From JBFWVR01 sp050246635 (GTDB lineage: Bacteria; Acidobacteriota; Vicinamibacteria; Vicinamibacterales; UBA2999): 64,000 nucleotides of DNA. Below the pieces are notes generated by a model. The model had not been told where the DNA came from and made no database searches. It worked only from the letters and a program-made list of their open reading frames with translations. Shown in pieces: positions 36,394 through 45,626 of the stretch. Positions within the stretch are counted from its first letter, which is position 1; each line of letters opens with the position of its first letter. The position numbers and the translations under genes were made by a program. The stretch covers positions 1 to 64,000 of the forward strand of contig JBFWVR010000006.1 in NCBI GenBank assembly GCA_050246635.1, in the 5' to 3' direction.

Positions 36394-37083
36394 CTAGCCC
36401 CGTAACCCCGCCGCCGCCACGAAGCCTTCGAACAGCGGCCGGAACTCGCCCGTCCGCCAGAAGTTCTCTGGGTGCCACTGCACGGCGAGCCTGAAGACCT
36501 CGCCCGGTCCCTCCATCGCCTCGATCACGCCGTCGGGCGAGGTGGCGGTCACGGTCCATCCGTCGGCGACACGATCCACCGCCTGGTGATGCCGGCTGTT
36601 CACCTGGCTGGTGTCGCCACCCTCGAGCAGATCGCCCATCAGCGCCGCCAGCCGTGAGTCCTTCGTCACCCAGACCTCGTGCGCGATCTGGTACCGCGGT
36701 TCACGGATGTCGTGGTCCACCGCGCCGTTGACCATGGACGGGATGTCCTGGATCAGCGTGCCGCCGAGGGCCACGTTCAGCACCTGCATGCCGCGGCAGA
36801 TCGCGAAGATCGGGATCTCCAGCGACATGGCCGCGCGCACCAGCGCGATCTCGTGGGCGTCGCGCCCGGGATCGGCCGCCTCGTAGGTGGCATGCGGGGC
36901 CTGGCCATAGAGCGCCGGGTCCACGTCGCCGCCGCCGGTCAGCAGCAGGCCGTGGGCGCGGCCGAGCGCGACCGCCGCGTCCTCGTCGGAGGGTGGCAGC
37001 TCGATGGGCTCACCCCCGACGCGGCGGATCGACTCCAGGTAGTCGGTGAGCGCGCGGCACGGTGCGACGGCAATCTTCGGCAT
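36394..37083 (-). CDS. Class I glutamine amidotransferase, gamma-glutamyl-GABA hydrolase (PuuD)-like
   Basis: A 229-residue peptidase C26-family hydrolase. The nucleophile Cys is in FAICRGMQVLNVALGG; LLLTGGGDVDPALYG is the oxyanion region; His and Glu of the triad are in VQWHPENF. Relatives cleave gamma-glutamyl compounds, as in putrescine degradation by PuuD, but no other polyamine gene is present, so the substrate is open. Its ATG lies 13 bases from the argS stop, so argS, transcribed first on the same strand, and this gene probably share a message. Confidence 0.85.
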   Translation of the reverse strand: MPKIAVAPCRALTDYLESIRRVGGEPIELPPSDEDAAVALGRAHGLLLTGGGDVDPALYGQAPHATYEAADPGRDAHEIALVRAAMSLEIPIFAICRGMQVLNVALGGTLIQDIPSMVNGAVDHDIREPRYQIAHEVWVTKDSRLAALMGDLLEGGDTSQVNSRHHQAVDRVADGWTVTATSPDGVIEAMEGPGEVFRLAVQWHPENFWRTGEFRPLFEGFVAAAGLRG

Positions 37084-37096
37084 GGTGGCCTCCGGG

Positions 37097-39094
37097 TCAC
37101 ATGCGCGGCGGCACCGCGACGCCCATCAGGTCGAGCGTCCGGGTGAGCTGCTGACGGAAGTAGAGGACGGCGCCGGCCCGCCAGAGGCGGAGGTCCTGGC
37201 GCTCCTCGTTGAGGATCGGCGACTTGTGGTAGAAGCCGTTGAAGAGCTGCGCAAGCCCGAAGCCGTACTTCGCCAGCACGGCGAACTCCAGGGACCGCAC
37301 GACCTGCTCGACGATGTCGTCGAGGCGCGAGGCCTCGTGCACGAGCGCCCAGAGCTCGGGGTCGGTCTCGAGGGCGTCGGCCGGCGCGGCGGCCAGGGCC
37401 TCGAGCACGGCCGCCTCGGTGAGGCCGTGCCGCTCCTGCAGCTTGGCGAAGATGTTGTTGGCCCGAACCACCGCGTACTGCAGGTACGGCCCGCTCTCGC
37501 CCTCGAAGCTGAGCGCCTCGTCGATGTCGAACGCGATCACCTTCGTGCGGGAGTACTTGATCATGAAGTACCGCACGGCGGCGATGCCGATCATCTCGGC
37601 GATACGGCGCTGCTCGGCGGCCGGCAGCTCCTCGTTGCGGCGCGCGACCTCGACCGCCGCCTTGTCGATCACGCGATCGAGCAGGTCGTCCGCCTTCACG
37701 CCCAGGCCCTTGCGGCCAGACACCTCGACGAACGGCCGCTTCGCCGCCTCCGAGTCGGGATCGGGCGCGAAGCCCAGTTCCCGCGCCGTCTGGTGTGACA
37801 GCGCCACCATCTCGTAGGAGAAATGGGTGAGGCGTTCGGCCTCAGCGGGGTGCCCGACGGCGATCAGGGCCTGCTTCAGCAGCTTCTGCAGGTACGACTG
37901 CCGGACGTCGATCACGTTGTAGGTGGCCGCCGCCGCCCCGAACGCTGGATGTCCGCCCTCCGCGTCGGAGGCGTGGCTCGTCGTCGCCCAGAGCGTGTCA
38001 CCCGTGAGGCGCGTCGCGAACGGGCGATAGTGGAAGTCGCGGCCGAGCAGTCCCGACTTCCAGAGCTGGTACGCCATGTCCTTGCCGACGTAGGTCACGG
38101 TGCCGTTCGACCGGACGATGACCTTCTCGCGCTGCTCGGGATCGTCCTCGGCCTCCGGCGCGTCGGGCGCCTCCGGGTCCTCCTCGATGGGCATGACCCA
38201 GCAGCCCGCGAGGCGTCCCTCCTCGCGGAGGAACACGGCGCCCGTCTCCTTGAGGACCTCGAACGCGCGCGCCCAGAACTGCAGGCGCAGGATGTCGCCT
38301 TCCCACGTCAGGAGGTCGTAGTCGATGTTCAGCCGCCCCATCGTCACCAGGTGGCAACGCACGATGCGGTCGGCGATGAAGGCGGCAATCTCGGCAGTCG
38401 GGCTGGCGCCGTGCTCGATGTCGTGCAGCGTCGCCGCGCGCACGGCGAGCCGCGCCTTGTCGGCCTCGTACCAGTCGGTGACCTTCGCGTAGAGGTCCCA
38501 GCAGTAGTAGTCGAAGCGCGTGGTGTCGGCGACCTCACGAATCTGATCGAGGCCCAGCCCCGCGATCTCGCGGAAGCCCACCACGACGTCGGCGACCTGC
38601 ACGCCGGTGTCGTCGATGTAGTTCTGCACCTCGACCGGCGTGCCGCGGAACCGGAGCACGCGGACCAGCGTGTCGCCGAGCGCGGCGTTCCGGACGTGGC
38701 CGATGTGCGCCGCCTTGTTCGGGTTGATCGCGGTGTGCTCGACGATGGTCTTGTCGGCGCGCGCGGGTGGGGTCGGCAGGCCGGGCACCACGCCGAGGCG
38801 CTCCCGCAGGAACGTCGCGCGGTCGAGGAACACGTTGAGGTACCCGTTCGGCGCCGCCTCGACACGCGTCACCCCGGCGATGGTCCCGAGCGCCGCGGCG
38901 AGGTCCTGGGCGATCTGGCGCGGCGCCTTGCGCAGGCGGCGGGCGAGATCGAAGGCCACGGGCGTGCCGAGGTCGCCGAGCGCGCGCGTCGGGGGGTACT
39001 CCACGGGCACCGTCACGTCGTCGCCCAGCCCGAACTGGCTGGCGAGCACCGTGCGGACCCGGTCCTTGAGCCGGTCGTGCAGCGGAAGAATCAT
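37097..39094 (-). CDS. argS: Arginine--tRNA ligase
   Basis: Class I synthetase charging tRNA-Arg; it needs tRNA for amino-acid activation. It has 665 residues, somewhat longer than the usual 550-600. An N-terminal additional domain (residues 1-110) precedes INPNKAAHIGHVRNAALGD with the HIGH motif. The KMSKS region reads SGRKGLGVKADDLLD, a variant typical of ArgRS. An acidic insert (EEDPEAPDAPEAEDDPEQRE) adds length. The C-terminal anticodon domain ends LTRTLDLMGVAVPPRM. The mobA gene lies upstream on the same strand, separated by 120 bases with a hairpin. Confidence 0.95.
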   Translation of the reverse strand: MILPLHDRLKDRVRTVLASQFGLGDDVTVPVEYPPTRALGDLGTPVAFDLARRLRKAPRQIAQDLAAALGTIAGVTRVEAAPNGYLNVFLDRATFLRERLGVVPGLPTPPARADKTIVEHTAINPNKAAHIGHVRNAALGDTLVRVLRFRGTPVEVQNYIDDTGVQVADVVVGFREIAGLGLDQIREVADTTRFDYYCWDLYAKVTDWYEADKARLAVRAATLHDIEHGASPTAEIAAFIADRIVRCHLVTMGRLNIDYDLLTWEGDILRLQFWARAFEVLKETGAVFLREEGRLAGCWVMPIEEDPEAPDAPEAEDDPEQREKVIVRSNGTVTYVGKDMAYQLWKSGLLGRDFHYRPFATRLTGDTLWATTSHASDAEGGHPAFGAAAATYNVIDVRQSYLQKLLKQALIAVGHPAEAERLTHFSYEMVALSHQTARELGFAPDPDSEAAKRPFVEVSGRKGLGVKADDLLDRVIDKAAVEVARRNEELPAAEQRRIAEMIGIAAVRYFMIKYSRTKVIAFDIDEALSFEGESGPYLQYAVVRANNIFAKLQERHGLTEAAVLEALAAAPADALETDPELWALVHEASRLDDIVEQVVRSLEFAVLAKYGFGLAQLFNGFYHKSPILNEERQDLRLWRAGAVLYFRQQLTRTLDLMGVAVPPRM

Positions 39095-39156
39095 GGGTGT
39101 CGGAGACGGAAAGGGCGGCGTGTCAGCCGCGGCGGCGCCGGGTAGACGGCCAGCGT

Positions 39157-39173
39157 GACGGCCCGGGGCCGTC
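39157..39173 (-). terminator. Short hairpin between mobA and argS
   Basis: A 7-bp stem GACGGCC / GGCCGTC with a 3-nt loop, downstream of mobA. There is no T run; possible weak terminator. Confidence 0.4.
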
Positions 39174-39214
39174 GTTGACTCGCCAAATGGGGTGCAGTAC
39201 GCTCGTCGGCACGT

Positions 39215-39817
39215 TCATCGAGTGGGTGCGTGTGTCGCCGCGTGCGCGACGGCCCGCGCGAAATCGTCAGGCGTGTTGACGTTCGTCAGCAGCACGCCGT
39301 CGGGATCGAACCGGGCGACTTCCGCCGGACCGATCTCGTGCACGCGACAGCCCGCCAGCGCGTCGGTGATGCGGAGCGCGCCGGCGTCGAGTCGCGCCCG
39401 GAAGCCTGCGGCCGCCCGGCGGTGATAGACGCCGCAGAGCGGGTGCCATCCGTCGACCGTGCGCGGCACGACCGCGTCGGCGTCGGGGGCCGTGCCCATC
39501 AGGTGCGCCAGGAACTCGCGCGTCAGGAACGGCAGATCGCAGGCCAGGACGAGCACCCGGTCCGCGGTGGCCGCCATCAGCGCCGAGTAGAGGCCGCCGA
39601 GGGCGCCGCCGTGCTCCACGGCATCCGGTACGAGCCGGACGCCGGCGATCGGGGCCCCGGGAAACCGGCCCACGATCATGACGTCGTCGACCGCCAGCGA
39701 CGCGAGCAGATCCCGCTGCCGGTCGAGGATGGCCCGGCCACCCACCGCCAGCGCGTGCTTGGCCCGCCCGCCCAGGCGGACGGCCCGGCCGCCCGCGAGA
39801 ATGGCTGCGGACCGCAT
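39215..39817 (-). CDS. mobA: Molybdenum cofactor guanylyltransferase-like protein
   Basis: Transfers GMP to molybdopterin to form the MGD cofactor. The 200-residue protein starts AAILAGGRAVRLGGRAKHA, the NTP-binding motif LAGGxxxRxGxxK, and contains VLVLACDLPFLTREFL with the metal-binding Asp, and DGWHPLCGVYHR. These fit MobA, although related nucleotidyltransferases (for example MocA) share the start. No molybdoenzyme gene is in the window. It diverges from the V4R-like gene. Confidence 0.8.
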   Translation of the reverse strand: MRSAAILAGGRAVRLGGRAKHALAVGGRAILDRQRDLLASLAVDDVMIVGRFPGAPIAGVRLVPDAVEHGGALGGLYSALMAATADRVLVLACDLPFLTREFLAHLMGTAPDADAVVPRTVDGWHPLCGVYHRRAAAGFRARLDAGALRITDALAGCRVHEIGPAEVARFDPDGVLLTNVNTPDDFARAVAHAATHAPTR

Positions 39818-39847
39818 GTGACTTGTACCGCGGCCACCACGGCGCGG

Positions 39848-39876
39848 TTGACGTCTGTTACGTTATCAGAAGTAAC
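39848..39876 (+). promoter_or_regulatory. Candidate promoter/operator before the V4R-like gene
   Basis: TTGACG (39848-39853) could be a -35 box. GTTAC-N10-GTAAC (39857-39876) is an inverted repeat in the place where the -10 box and start of transcription should be. The gap is only 70 bases between divergent starts. Confidence 0.35.
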
Positions 39877-39887
39877 CCGCGCGCGTC

Positions 39888-40496
39888 ATGGTTGACTCCG
39901 GCATCGGCCGCCTCCTCATCGCCAGCCTCCATCAGGCCATCGCCGAGATCGCGCCCACGCGCCTCGACTTCTACGAGCACTGGCTCACGCCAGGTGGCCT
40001 GCGCGACGGCCGCATGGGCCTGGCCCCCTTCGGGGCCGTGCTCAGCTTCCTCCGGCGCGAGGGCCAGGAGACCTATCAGGCCGTGATGACACACGCGGGC
40101 ACCCATTCGGCCGAGTGGACGGTCGCCGACATCGGCGCCGTGGAGCGCCGGGTCCTCCGGACCCTGCCCAGCGGGCTCCGGGCGCGCGCCGTGCTCGGCG
40201 TCGGCCGCCGGCTCGTGCGGGCCTCCTGCGAGCGCTCGCGCGCCACGGTCCGCCTGCGGCGCGGATCGGGCACGATGGAGATTCGCGACTCGGTGTTCTG
40301 CACCCTGCGCGAGGCCGCGGCCGACCCGATGTGCGGGTACTACGCCGCCGCCGTCACCCGCCTCTTCGCCCTGTTCCAGATCGACGCGGACGTCAGCGTG
40401 CGCGAGTGCCGGGCCTCGGGCGGCGCGGGTTGCACGCTGGACGTCACCGTCCGCGGCGCGCTCGCGGAGCCCGCCGTGCCGGCTGAAGCCGCATGA
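39888..40496 (+). CDS. Hypothetical protein with V4R/heme-NO-binding-like C-terminus
   Basis: A 202-residue soluble protein. The C-terminal half (SVFCTLREAAADPMCGYYAA, then DVSVRECRASGGAGCTLDV) resembles the V4R fold, which ends with the Cys-x-x-x-Gly-x-x-x-Cys pattern C-R-A-x-G-x-x-x-C. V4R domains bind small hydrophobic ligands and occur in sensors and in bacteriochlorophyll enzymes. The N-terminal half is helical. No effector domain is present. The TPR gene starts inside its stop (ATGA). The fold call is tentative. Confidence 0.5.
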   Translation: MVDSGIGRLLIASLHQAIAEIAPTRLDFYEHWLTPGGLRDGRMGLAPFGAVLSFLRREGQETYQAVMTHAGTHSAEWTVADIGAVERRVLRTLPSGLRARAVLGVGRRLVRASCERSRATVRLRRGSGTMEIRDSVFCTLREAAADPMCGYYAAAVTRLFALFQIDADVSVRECRASGGAGCTLDVTVRGALAEPAVPAEAA

Positions 40497-42115
40497 GACG
40501 GCGGGCCGCCCTGGTGGCGGCGTGCACCCTGCTGGCCCTCCTCTGCGCGTGGCCGGCGCGCGCGGCCGCGCCCGTGACCCTCGTCATGCCGTTCGAGACC
40601 CACGGTGACGCCATCGCCTGGCTCGGCGAGGGCTCGTCGGTGCTGCTCTCGGATCTCTTCGCGGAACATGGGGCCGTCATCGGCCGCGAGGAGCGGATGT
40701 GGGCGTTCGACCGGCTCCAGCTCCCGCCCGCGGCGGCGCTGAGCTACGCGACGGTGATCAAGATCGGCCAGGCGGTGGGCGCCACCCGCATCGTGGTCGG
40801 CCGCGTGGCGCTGGAGGCCGACACCCTGGTGGCGCACGCCCGCGCCATCGAGCTCGGCAGCGGCCGGATGGGCAGGGATGTGGAGGCTCGCGGCGCGACG
40901 GCGGCCGTGCTGGGCGTGTTCAGGCAGCTGGCAGCCGGCCTCGCGCCCGGACCGCGGTTCGACCGCGCGGCGCTGATGCCGGCCGAGGCGTTCGAGCTGT
41001 ACGTCCGCGGGCTCCAGGCCGCGATGCCCGACGAACAGGAAGACCTGCTGGGGCAGGCCCTGGAGGCCGGCGCCGGGGACCGGGCCCGCCTCGCGCTCTG
41101 GGAGGCCCGGACGGCCGCGGGCCGTCACCAGGCGGCCCTCGAGGCCGCCGAGGCCGTCGAGAACAATGGGCGCTGGTCCCGCACCGCGCGCTTCGACCAG
41201 GCGATGTCGCTCGTCGCCCTGGAGCGCCTCGGCGAGGCCTTCGGCGTGCTCGAGGGCCTTTACGCCGATCGGGCGTCCGCGGTCATCGCCAACGCGATGG
41301 GGGTCGTGCAGTTGCGCCGCGCCCGCGGCACCGCGGGCACCGAGCGGCCGACGTACTACTTCACGCGGGCCACGGAACTCGATCCCGCCGACGCCGACTA
41401 CTTCTTCAACCTGGGCTACGCCTACTGGATGGAACGCGACGCGGCCGCGGCCGTGCACTGGCTGCGGGAGGCGGTGCGGCGAGACCCGGCGGACGGCGAC
41501 GCGCACTACGTGCTCGGCGTCGCGCTGGGCCGGACCGGCGCGGAGGCCGAAGCCGAGCGCGAGAAGGAACTGGCCCGCCGCCTGTCGTCCGTGTACGTCG
41601 CGTGGGACGCGCGAAGCGGCGCCGGTGTCGATCCGGTGCCGGCCGGCCGCGAGCGGCTCTTCGAATCGCTCGAGCGGCCCGGCGCCAGGGTCGCCTCGGC
41701 CATCACCGCCATCGATCAGCGCAACCAGGAGGAGCTGGCCCGCTTTCACCTCGCTGCCGGCCGCCGCGCCTTCGACGATGGCAACGACACGCAGGCGGAG
41801 CAGGAGTTGCGCCGCGCGTTGTTCCTGTCGCCGTACCTCGCCGAGGCCCAGGTGCTGCTCGGCCGGCTCGCCCTGCGCGGCGGCCGGCCCGGCGAGGCGG
41901 TGCAGGCGCTGAAGATTGCCATCTGGAGCCGCGAGACGGTCGAGGCGCAGGTGGTGCTCGCGGAAGCCTACCTGCAGGCCCAGGAGCCGGCGGCCGCGCT
42001 GGCCGCGGTCGACCGCGCCCTCGAGATCGATCCGGACTCCGTGGAGGCGCGCGCGCTGCGCGAACGGATCGGCCCGCGTCCGCCGCCCGGTCCCGGCGGG
42101 CGTGCTAAAATGTGA
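40493..42115 (+). CDS. Exported TPR-repeat protein
   Basis: A 540-residue protein with a signal peptide (residues 1-25, cleavage near ARAAAPV). Residues 25-140 resemble the TolB-N/FlgO-like module often found before TPRs (LVMPFETHGDAIAWLGEGSS, then VGATRIVVGRVALEADTLVA). From about residue 170 several tetratricopeptide repeats follow, for example DADYFFNLGYAYWMERDAAA and AEAQVLLGRLALRGGRPGEA. It likely acts as a periplasmic or outer-membrane scaffold. It is coupled to the V4R-like gene by ATGA overlap and precedes a SPOR protein. Confidence 0.75.
   Translation: MRRRAALVAACTLLALLCAWPARAAAPVTLVMPFETHGDAIAWLGEGSSVLLSDLFAEHGAVIGREERMWAFDRLQLPPAAALSYATVIKIGQAVGATRIVVGRVALEADTLVAHARAIELGSGRMGRDVEARGATAAVLGVFRQLAAGLAPGPRFDRAALMPAEAFELYVRGLQAAMPDEQEDLLGQALEAGAGDRARLALWEARTAAGRHQAALEAAEAVENNGRWSRTARFDQAMSLVALERLGEAFGVLEGLYADRASAVIANAMGVVQLRRARGTAGTERPTYYFTRATELDPADADYFFNLGYAYWMERDAAAAVHWLREAVRRDPADGDAHYVLGVALGRTGAEAEAEREKELARRLSSVYVAWDARSGAGVDPVPAGRERLFESLERPGARVASAITAIDQRNQEELARFHLAAGRRAFDDGNDTQAEQELRRALFLSPYLAEAQVLLGRLALRGGRPGEAVQALKIAIWSRETVEAQVVLAEAYLQAQEPAAALAAVDRALEIDPDSVEARALRERIGPRPPPGPGGRAKM
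42106..42111 (+). promoter_or_regulatory. -10-like element before the SPOR gene
   Basis: TAAAAT overlaps the end of the TPR gene, 44 nt before ATG 42156. A GGCGAG site lies 8 nt before the start. Confidence 0.3.
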
Positions 42116-42155
42116 TGGTTCAGGCGTTTGCCGCCAATCCATCCGGCGAGTATCC

Positions 42156-42812
42156 ATGGCATCGACGACCGACGACGGATTCCACGAAATCCAGCTGAAC
42201 GGCAAGCAGCTGGTGTTCCTCTTCATGGCCGTGACGGTCGTGTCGGTGGTGATCTTCCTGATGGGCGTGCTCGTCGGTCGCAGCGCCCGCGTGGAGGCCG
42301 CACCGGCCGACCAGATGGCCGCGAGCGCGCCGGCCGAGACCGACGTGCCCCCGCCGCCCGACGTCGCCCCACCCGCGGTGGGCGAGGGCGGGTTGCCGGC
42401 CACCGCCCGGGAAGACCTGACGTACCCCGAACGGCTCGAGGCGCCGGCTGCCGCCGCCGAGCGGCTGCAGGCCGAGGCGCCCGCGCCGAGCGCGGAGCCC
42501 GTGGCGGACACGCCGGCTCCGGCGCCTGCCGCGTCCGCGCCCACGCCCGCCGAGGCGCCGGCCGCCTCGGGTGAGCCGGCGGGAGCCGGCTTCGCGATCC
42601 AGGTGGCGGCGCTCAGCGAACGCACCGAGGCCACACGCATCGCCGAGCGCCTCAGCGGCAAGGGCTATCCCGCCTACGTTCTGGCCCCCGCGCCCGGAAC
42701 CCCTGCGGTCTTCCGCGTGCGCGTCGGGAAGTTCCCCGACCGTCGCGAGGCCGAGTCGGTCGCGGCGAGGCTCCAGAAGGAAGAGCAGTTCAAGCCCTGG
42801 ATCGTTCGCTAG
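42156..42812 (+). CDS. SPOR-domain membrane protein
   Basis: A 218-residue protein with a cytoplasmic stretch of about 20 residues, one membrane segment (residues 21-42, VFLFMAVTVVSVVIFLMGVL), a Pro/Ala-rich periplasmic linker, and a C-terminal SPOR domain (residues 145-218) with FAIQVAALSERTEATRIAER and VFRVRVGKFPDRREAE. SPOR domains bind denuded peptidoglycan at division sites, so it may act in cell division or envelope organisation. ATG 42156 is used because upstream in-frame codons read through the TPR gene in another frame. It overlaps the proposed lnt start. Confidence 0.85.
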   Translation: MASTTDDGFHEIQLNGKQLVFLFMAVTVVSVVIFLMGVLVGRSARVEAAPADQMAASAPAETDVPPPPDVAPPAVGEGGLPATAREDLTYPERLEAPAAAAERLQAEAPAPSAEPVADTPAPAPAASAPTPAEAPAASGEPAGAGFAIQVAALSERTEATRIAERLSGKGYPAYVLAPAPGTPAVFRVRVGKFPDRREAESVAARLQKEEQFKPWIVR

Positions 42813-44323
42813 CGCTCCTCTCGGGCGCGCTCCTCGCGCTCTCGTTCCCGCGCTACGGGCACGGCATCGTCGCGTTCATTGCGCTCGTGCCGCTGTTCGT
42901 CGCGCTCTCGGGCTGGCACGGCCGGCCGGGCCGCCTGCCGGGCGTGTCCGTGCGCCGCGGCTTCCAGCTCGGGCTCCTCGCCGGCTTCGTCCACTTCGCG
43001 GGCACCGTCTACTGGACCGGCGCGACCGTCAGCACGTTTGGCGGGCTGCCCTGGGTCGTCGGCATCGCCGTCGCGGGGCTGCTCGTGCTCTACATGGCGC
43101 TGTTCGTCGGCGCGGCGTGCGCCGCCACGGCCGTGCTCGTGCGCGGGCTCGGGGGCCCGGGCCTGCTGCTCGCGCCGGCGGCGTGGGTCGCGGCCGAGTA
43201 CGCGCGCGGCCACCTGTTCGGCGGTTTTCCCTGGATTCCGCTCGGCAACACGATGATCGGGCTCCTGCCGATCGCGCAGCTGGCGAGCCTCGTCGGGGTC
43301 TACGGCCTGTCGTGGTACGTGGCCACGCTGAATGCGGGCTTTGCGCTTGCGGCGGTCTCGCACGGGCGGCCGCGGGTCGTCGCCGCCGGCGGCGCCTTCG
43401 CGCTGATCCTGGCCGCGTCGGTCTGGGGCGCCGCGCGCATGGGGGCCAACACGCTCGTGCGTGAAGGCACGCCCATCACGGTGGGGCTCATCCAGGGCAA
43501 CGTCCCGCAGGACGAGAAGTGGGATCCCGGGCGCGCCGGCGACATCGTGCGGCGGTACATGGCGTTGTCACGCGACGCCGTCGGCGGCGGGGCGCAACTG
43601 CTCGTGTGGCCCGAGTCGTCCACGCCCTTCGTCTTCGACAACGATCCCGCCGGCGCCTCGGTCGTGCGTGGGCTCGTCTCCTCCCTCGGGACGCCGCTGC
43701 TCTTCGGCAGCGACGAGATCGAGCGGGGCGACCGGCTGACGTACTACAACTCGGCCTACATGCTCGATCCGGCCGGCGCGACGGCGGCGGTGTACCGGAA
43801 GATGCAGCTCGTGCCCTTCGGCGAATACGTGCCGTTCAAGGACGCGCTCTTCTTCGTGCAGCCGCTGGTCGAGGCGGTGGCGGCGTTCACGCCCGGCACA
43901 CGCGTCACGATGCTGCCGGTCGACGGCCACATGATGAGCACCGCCATCTGCTACGAGGTCGTGTACCCGCACCTCATCCGGCAGGGGGTGCTGAACGGCG
44001 CGGAGCTGCTGTCGACGATCACCAACGATGCCTGGTACGGGCACAGCTCGGCGCCCTTCCAGCACTTCGAGCAGGCGGCCATGCGCGCGGTGGAGCAGGG
44101 CCGGTACCTGATCCGCGCGGCCAACACGGGCATCAGCGGCATCGTGGACCCGTACGGCCGGGTCCTCGCACGCACCGCGCTGGACGACACGACGGCGCTC
44201 GTCGGCCAGGCGCGCTTCGTGCAGGCGCTCACGCTCTATGCGAGAATCGGAGATCTGGCGCCGCAACTGGCGGTGCTGCTGACCCTGGCCGGCCTGGCGG
44301 CGGCGTCCTGGCGCCGCGCCTGA
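42797..44323 (+). CDS. lnt: Apolipoprotein N-acyltransferase, probable non-AUG start
   Basis: Lnt adds the third acyl chain to bacterial lipoproteins. The membrane part has about seven hydrophobic segments and is followed by the nitrilase-like catalytic domain: VWPESSTPFVFDN (Glu), VPFGEYVPFKDALF with the Lys region, and STAICYEVVYPHLIR (Cys). The typical N-terminus LALLSGALLALSFPRYGHG lies upstream of the first ATG/GTG/TTG in this frame (GTG 42887). No such codon occurs between the preceding in-frame stop and 42887, and CTG 42797 gives a family-like start. AAGGAAGAG lies 12 nt or more before it. Database pipelines would probably call 42887. It overlaps the SPOR gene by 16 bases. Confidence 0.85.
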   Translation: MDRSLALLSGALLALSFPRYGHGIVAFIALVPLFVALSGWHGRPGRLPGVSVRRGFQLGLLAGFVHFAGTVYWTGATVSTFGGLPWVVGIAVAGLLVLYMALFVGAACAATAVLVRGLGGPGLLLAPAAWVAAEYARGHLFGGFPWIPLGNTMIGLLPIAQLASLVGVYGLSWYVATLNAGFALAAVSHGRPRVVAAGGAFALILAASVWGAARMGANTLVREGTPITVGLIQGNVPQDEKWDPGRAGDIVRRYMALSRDAVGGGAQLLVWPESSTPFVFDNDPAGASVVRGLVSSLGTPLLFGSDEIERGDRLTYYNSAYMLDPAGATAAVYRKMQLVPFGEYVPFKDALFFVQPLVEAVAAFTPGTRVTMLPVDGHMMSTAICYEVVYPHLIRQGVLNGAELLSTITNDAWYGHSSAPFQHFEQAAMRAVEQGRYLIRAANTGISGIVDPYGRVLARTALDDTTALVGQARFVQALTLYARIGDLAPQLAVLLTLAGLAAASWRRA

Positions 44324-44352
44324 GCCCGCCCATCCCGAAGGAGACTGTGACC

Positions 44353-45487
44353 GTGGCTGTCATGATCGACGAGCTCATCCGGCGTGCCGACGACCTGCTT
44401 CAGCGGGCCCGAGATCTCCGGAGCTATCTTTGACGGGGCTCACCCCAAGGACGAACTGAGCCGTCTCGAAGCCGCGATCGCCAATCCCGACTTCTGGAAC
44501 GATCAGGCCCAGGCGCAGCAGACCCTGCAGCGCCAGCGCCGCCTGGCCGAGGATCTCGAGCTGCGCGACGCGCTCGGGCGCAAGATCGACGACATCGGGG
44601 TGCTGCTCGAATGGGCCGAGGCTGGTGAGGAGGTCGTCGCCGACCTCACGCGCGCCCTCGACGCCCTCGACCGCGAGGTGGAAGAGGCCGAGGTCAAGCG
44701 CATGCTTGGCGGCGAGCATGACGCCGCCGACGCCATCGTCACCATCCACCCGGGCGCGGGCGGCACCGAGTCGCAGGACTGGGCCGAGATGCTGCTGCGC
44801 ATGTACCTGAAGTGGGCCGAGCGCCGCGGCTTCACGCGTGAGGTCGTGGACTACCAGCCCGGCGAGGAAGCGGGCATCAAGAGCGCCACGGTCACCTTCC
44901 GTGGCGAGAACGCCTTCGGGCTGATGGCGGCCGAGGCCGGCGTGCACCGCCTCGTGCGGATCTCGCCGTTCGACCAGGCGGCCCGCCGCCACACGTCGTT
45001 CGCCTCGGTCTACGTGTGGCCGGAGATCGACGACCAGATCGAGATCGACATCCCCGAGAAGGACCTCCGCATCGACACCTACCGCTCGAGCGGCGCCGGC
45101 GGCCAGCACGTCAACGTCACCGACTCCGCGGTCCGCATCACGCACCTGCCCACCGGCATCGTCGTGTCGTGCCAGAACGAGCGATCGCAGCACAAGAACC
45201 GCGACGTCGCGATGAAGGTCCTGCGTTCCCGCCTGTACGACATGAAACGCAAGGAGCAGCAGGACAAGCTCGACCAGATCGGCGGGGCCAAGAAGGAGAT
45301 CGGCTTCGGCAGCCAGATTCGCAGCTACGTCCTGCAGCCCTACCAGATGGTGAAGGACCACCGCACGAAGCTGCAGATCGGCGACGTCGACAGCGTGCTT
45401 GCCGGCGACATCGACGAGCTGATCAAGACGTACCTGATGAAGAAGGCCTCGGGGACGCTGGGGGCGGCGGCGGAAGAGGAAGAATAG
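44353..45487 (+). CDS. prfB: Peptide chain release factor 2, with programmed +1 frameshift
   Basis: RF2 recognises UGA and UAA. The gene is in two frames: 44353-44430, then a shift past the UGA at 44431-44433, then 44432-45487. The first part reads ...IRRADDLLQRARDLRSYL before UGA; the second continues DGAHPKDELSRLEAAIANPD. The product is about 377 residues, with SGAGGQHVNVTDSAVRIT (GGQ motif) and the anticodon-like region upstream. The GTG at 44353 is chosen for its 9-nt distance from AAGGAG (44338-44343); GTG 44347 and ATG 44362 are in-frame alternatives. RF2 thus controls its own synthesis, as in most bacteria. Confidence 0.92.
44420..44434 (+). promoter_or_regulatory. prfB programmed frameshift site
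   Basis: CTT-TGA-C at 44428-44434 is the canonical slip site, with an internal Shine-Dalgarno-like GGAG at 44420-44423, 4 bases before CTT. E. coli has 3 bases there. Confidence 0.88.
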
Positions 45488-45577
45488 ATCTCAGATCTTG
45501 AGATCTCAGATTGAAGATTGATCGCAGATTTTGAGATCTCAGATCTCAGATTGATTTAGGGATTGGGGAAATCGGGG
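45487..45577. repeat. Left inverted repeat of the four-helix-bundle cassette
   Basis: AGATCTCAGATC, TTGAGATCTCAGATTGAAG and GGGATTGGGGAA periods follow directly on the prfB stop. The segment is imperfectly inverted relative to 46013-46106. Confidence 0.75.
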
Positions 45578-45626
45578 CATTGCGCTGCGCGATGGGGCGG
45601 GCGTGCCGATTGCACCAGAGAGGTGC

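Noticed and set aside
44353..45487. prfB as a gene broken by a frameshift error
   Set aside because: The break lies exactly at CTT-TGA-C with an internal Shine-Dalgarno-like site, the classical programmed frameshift.
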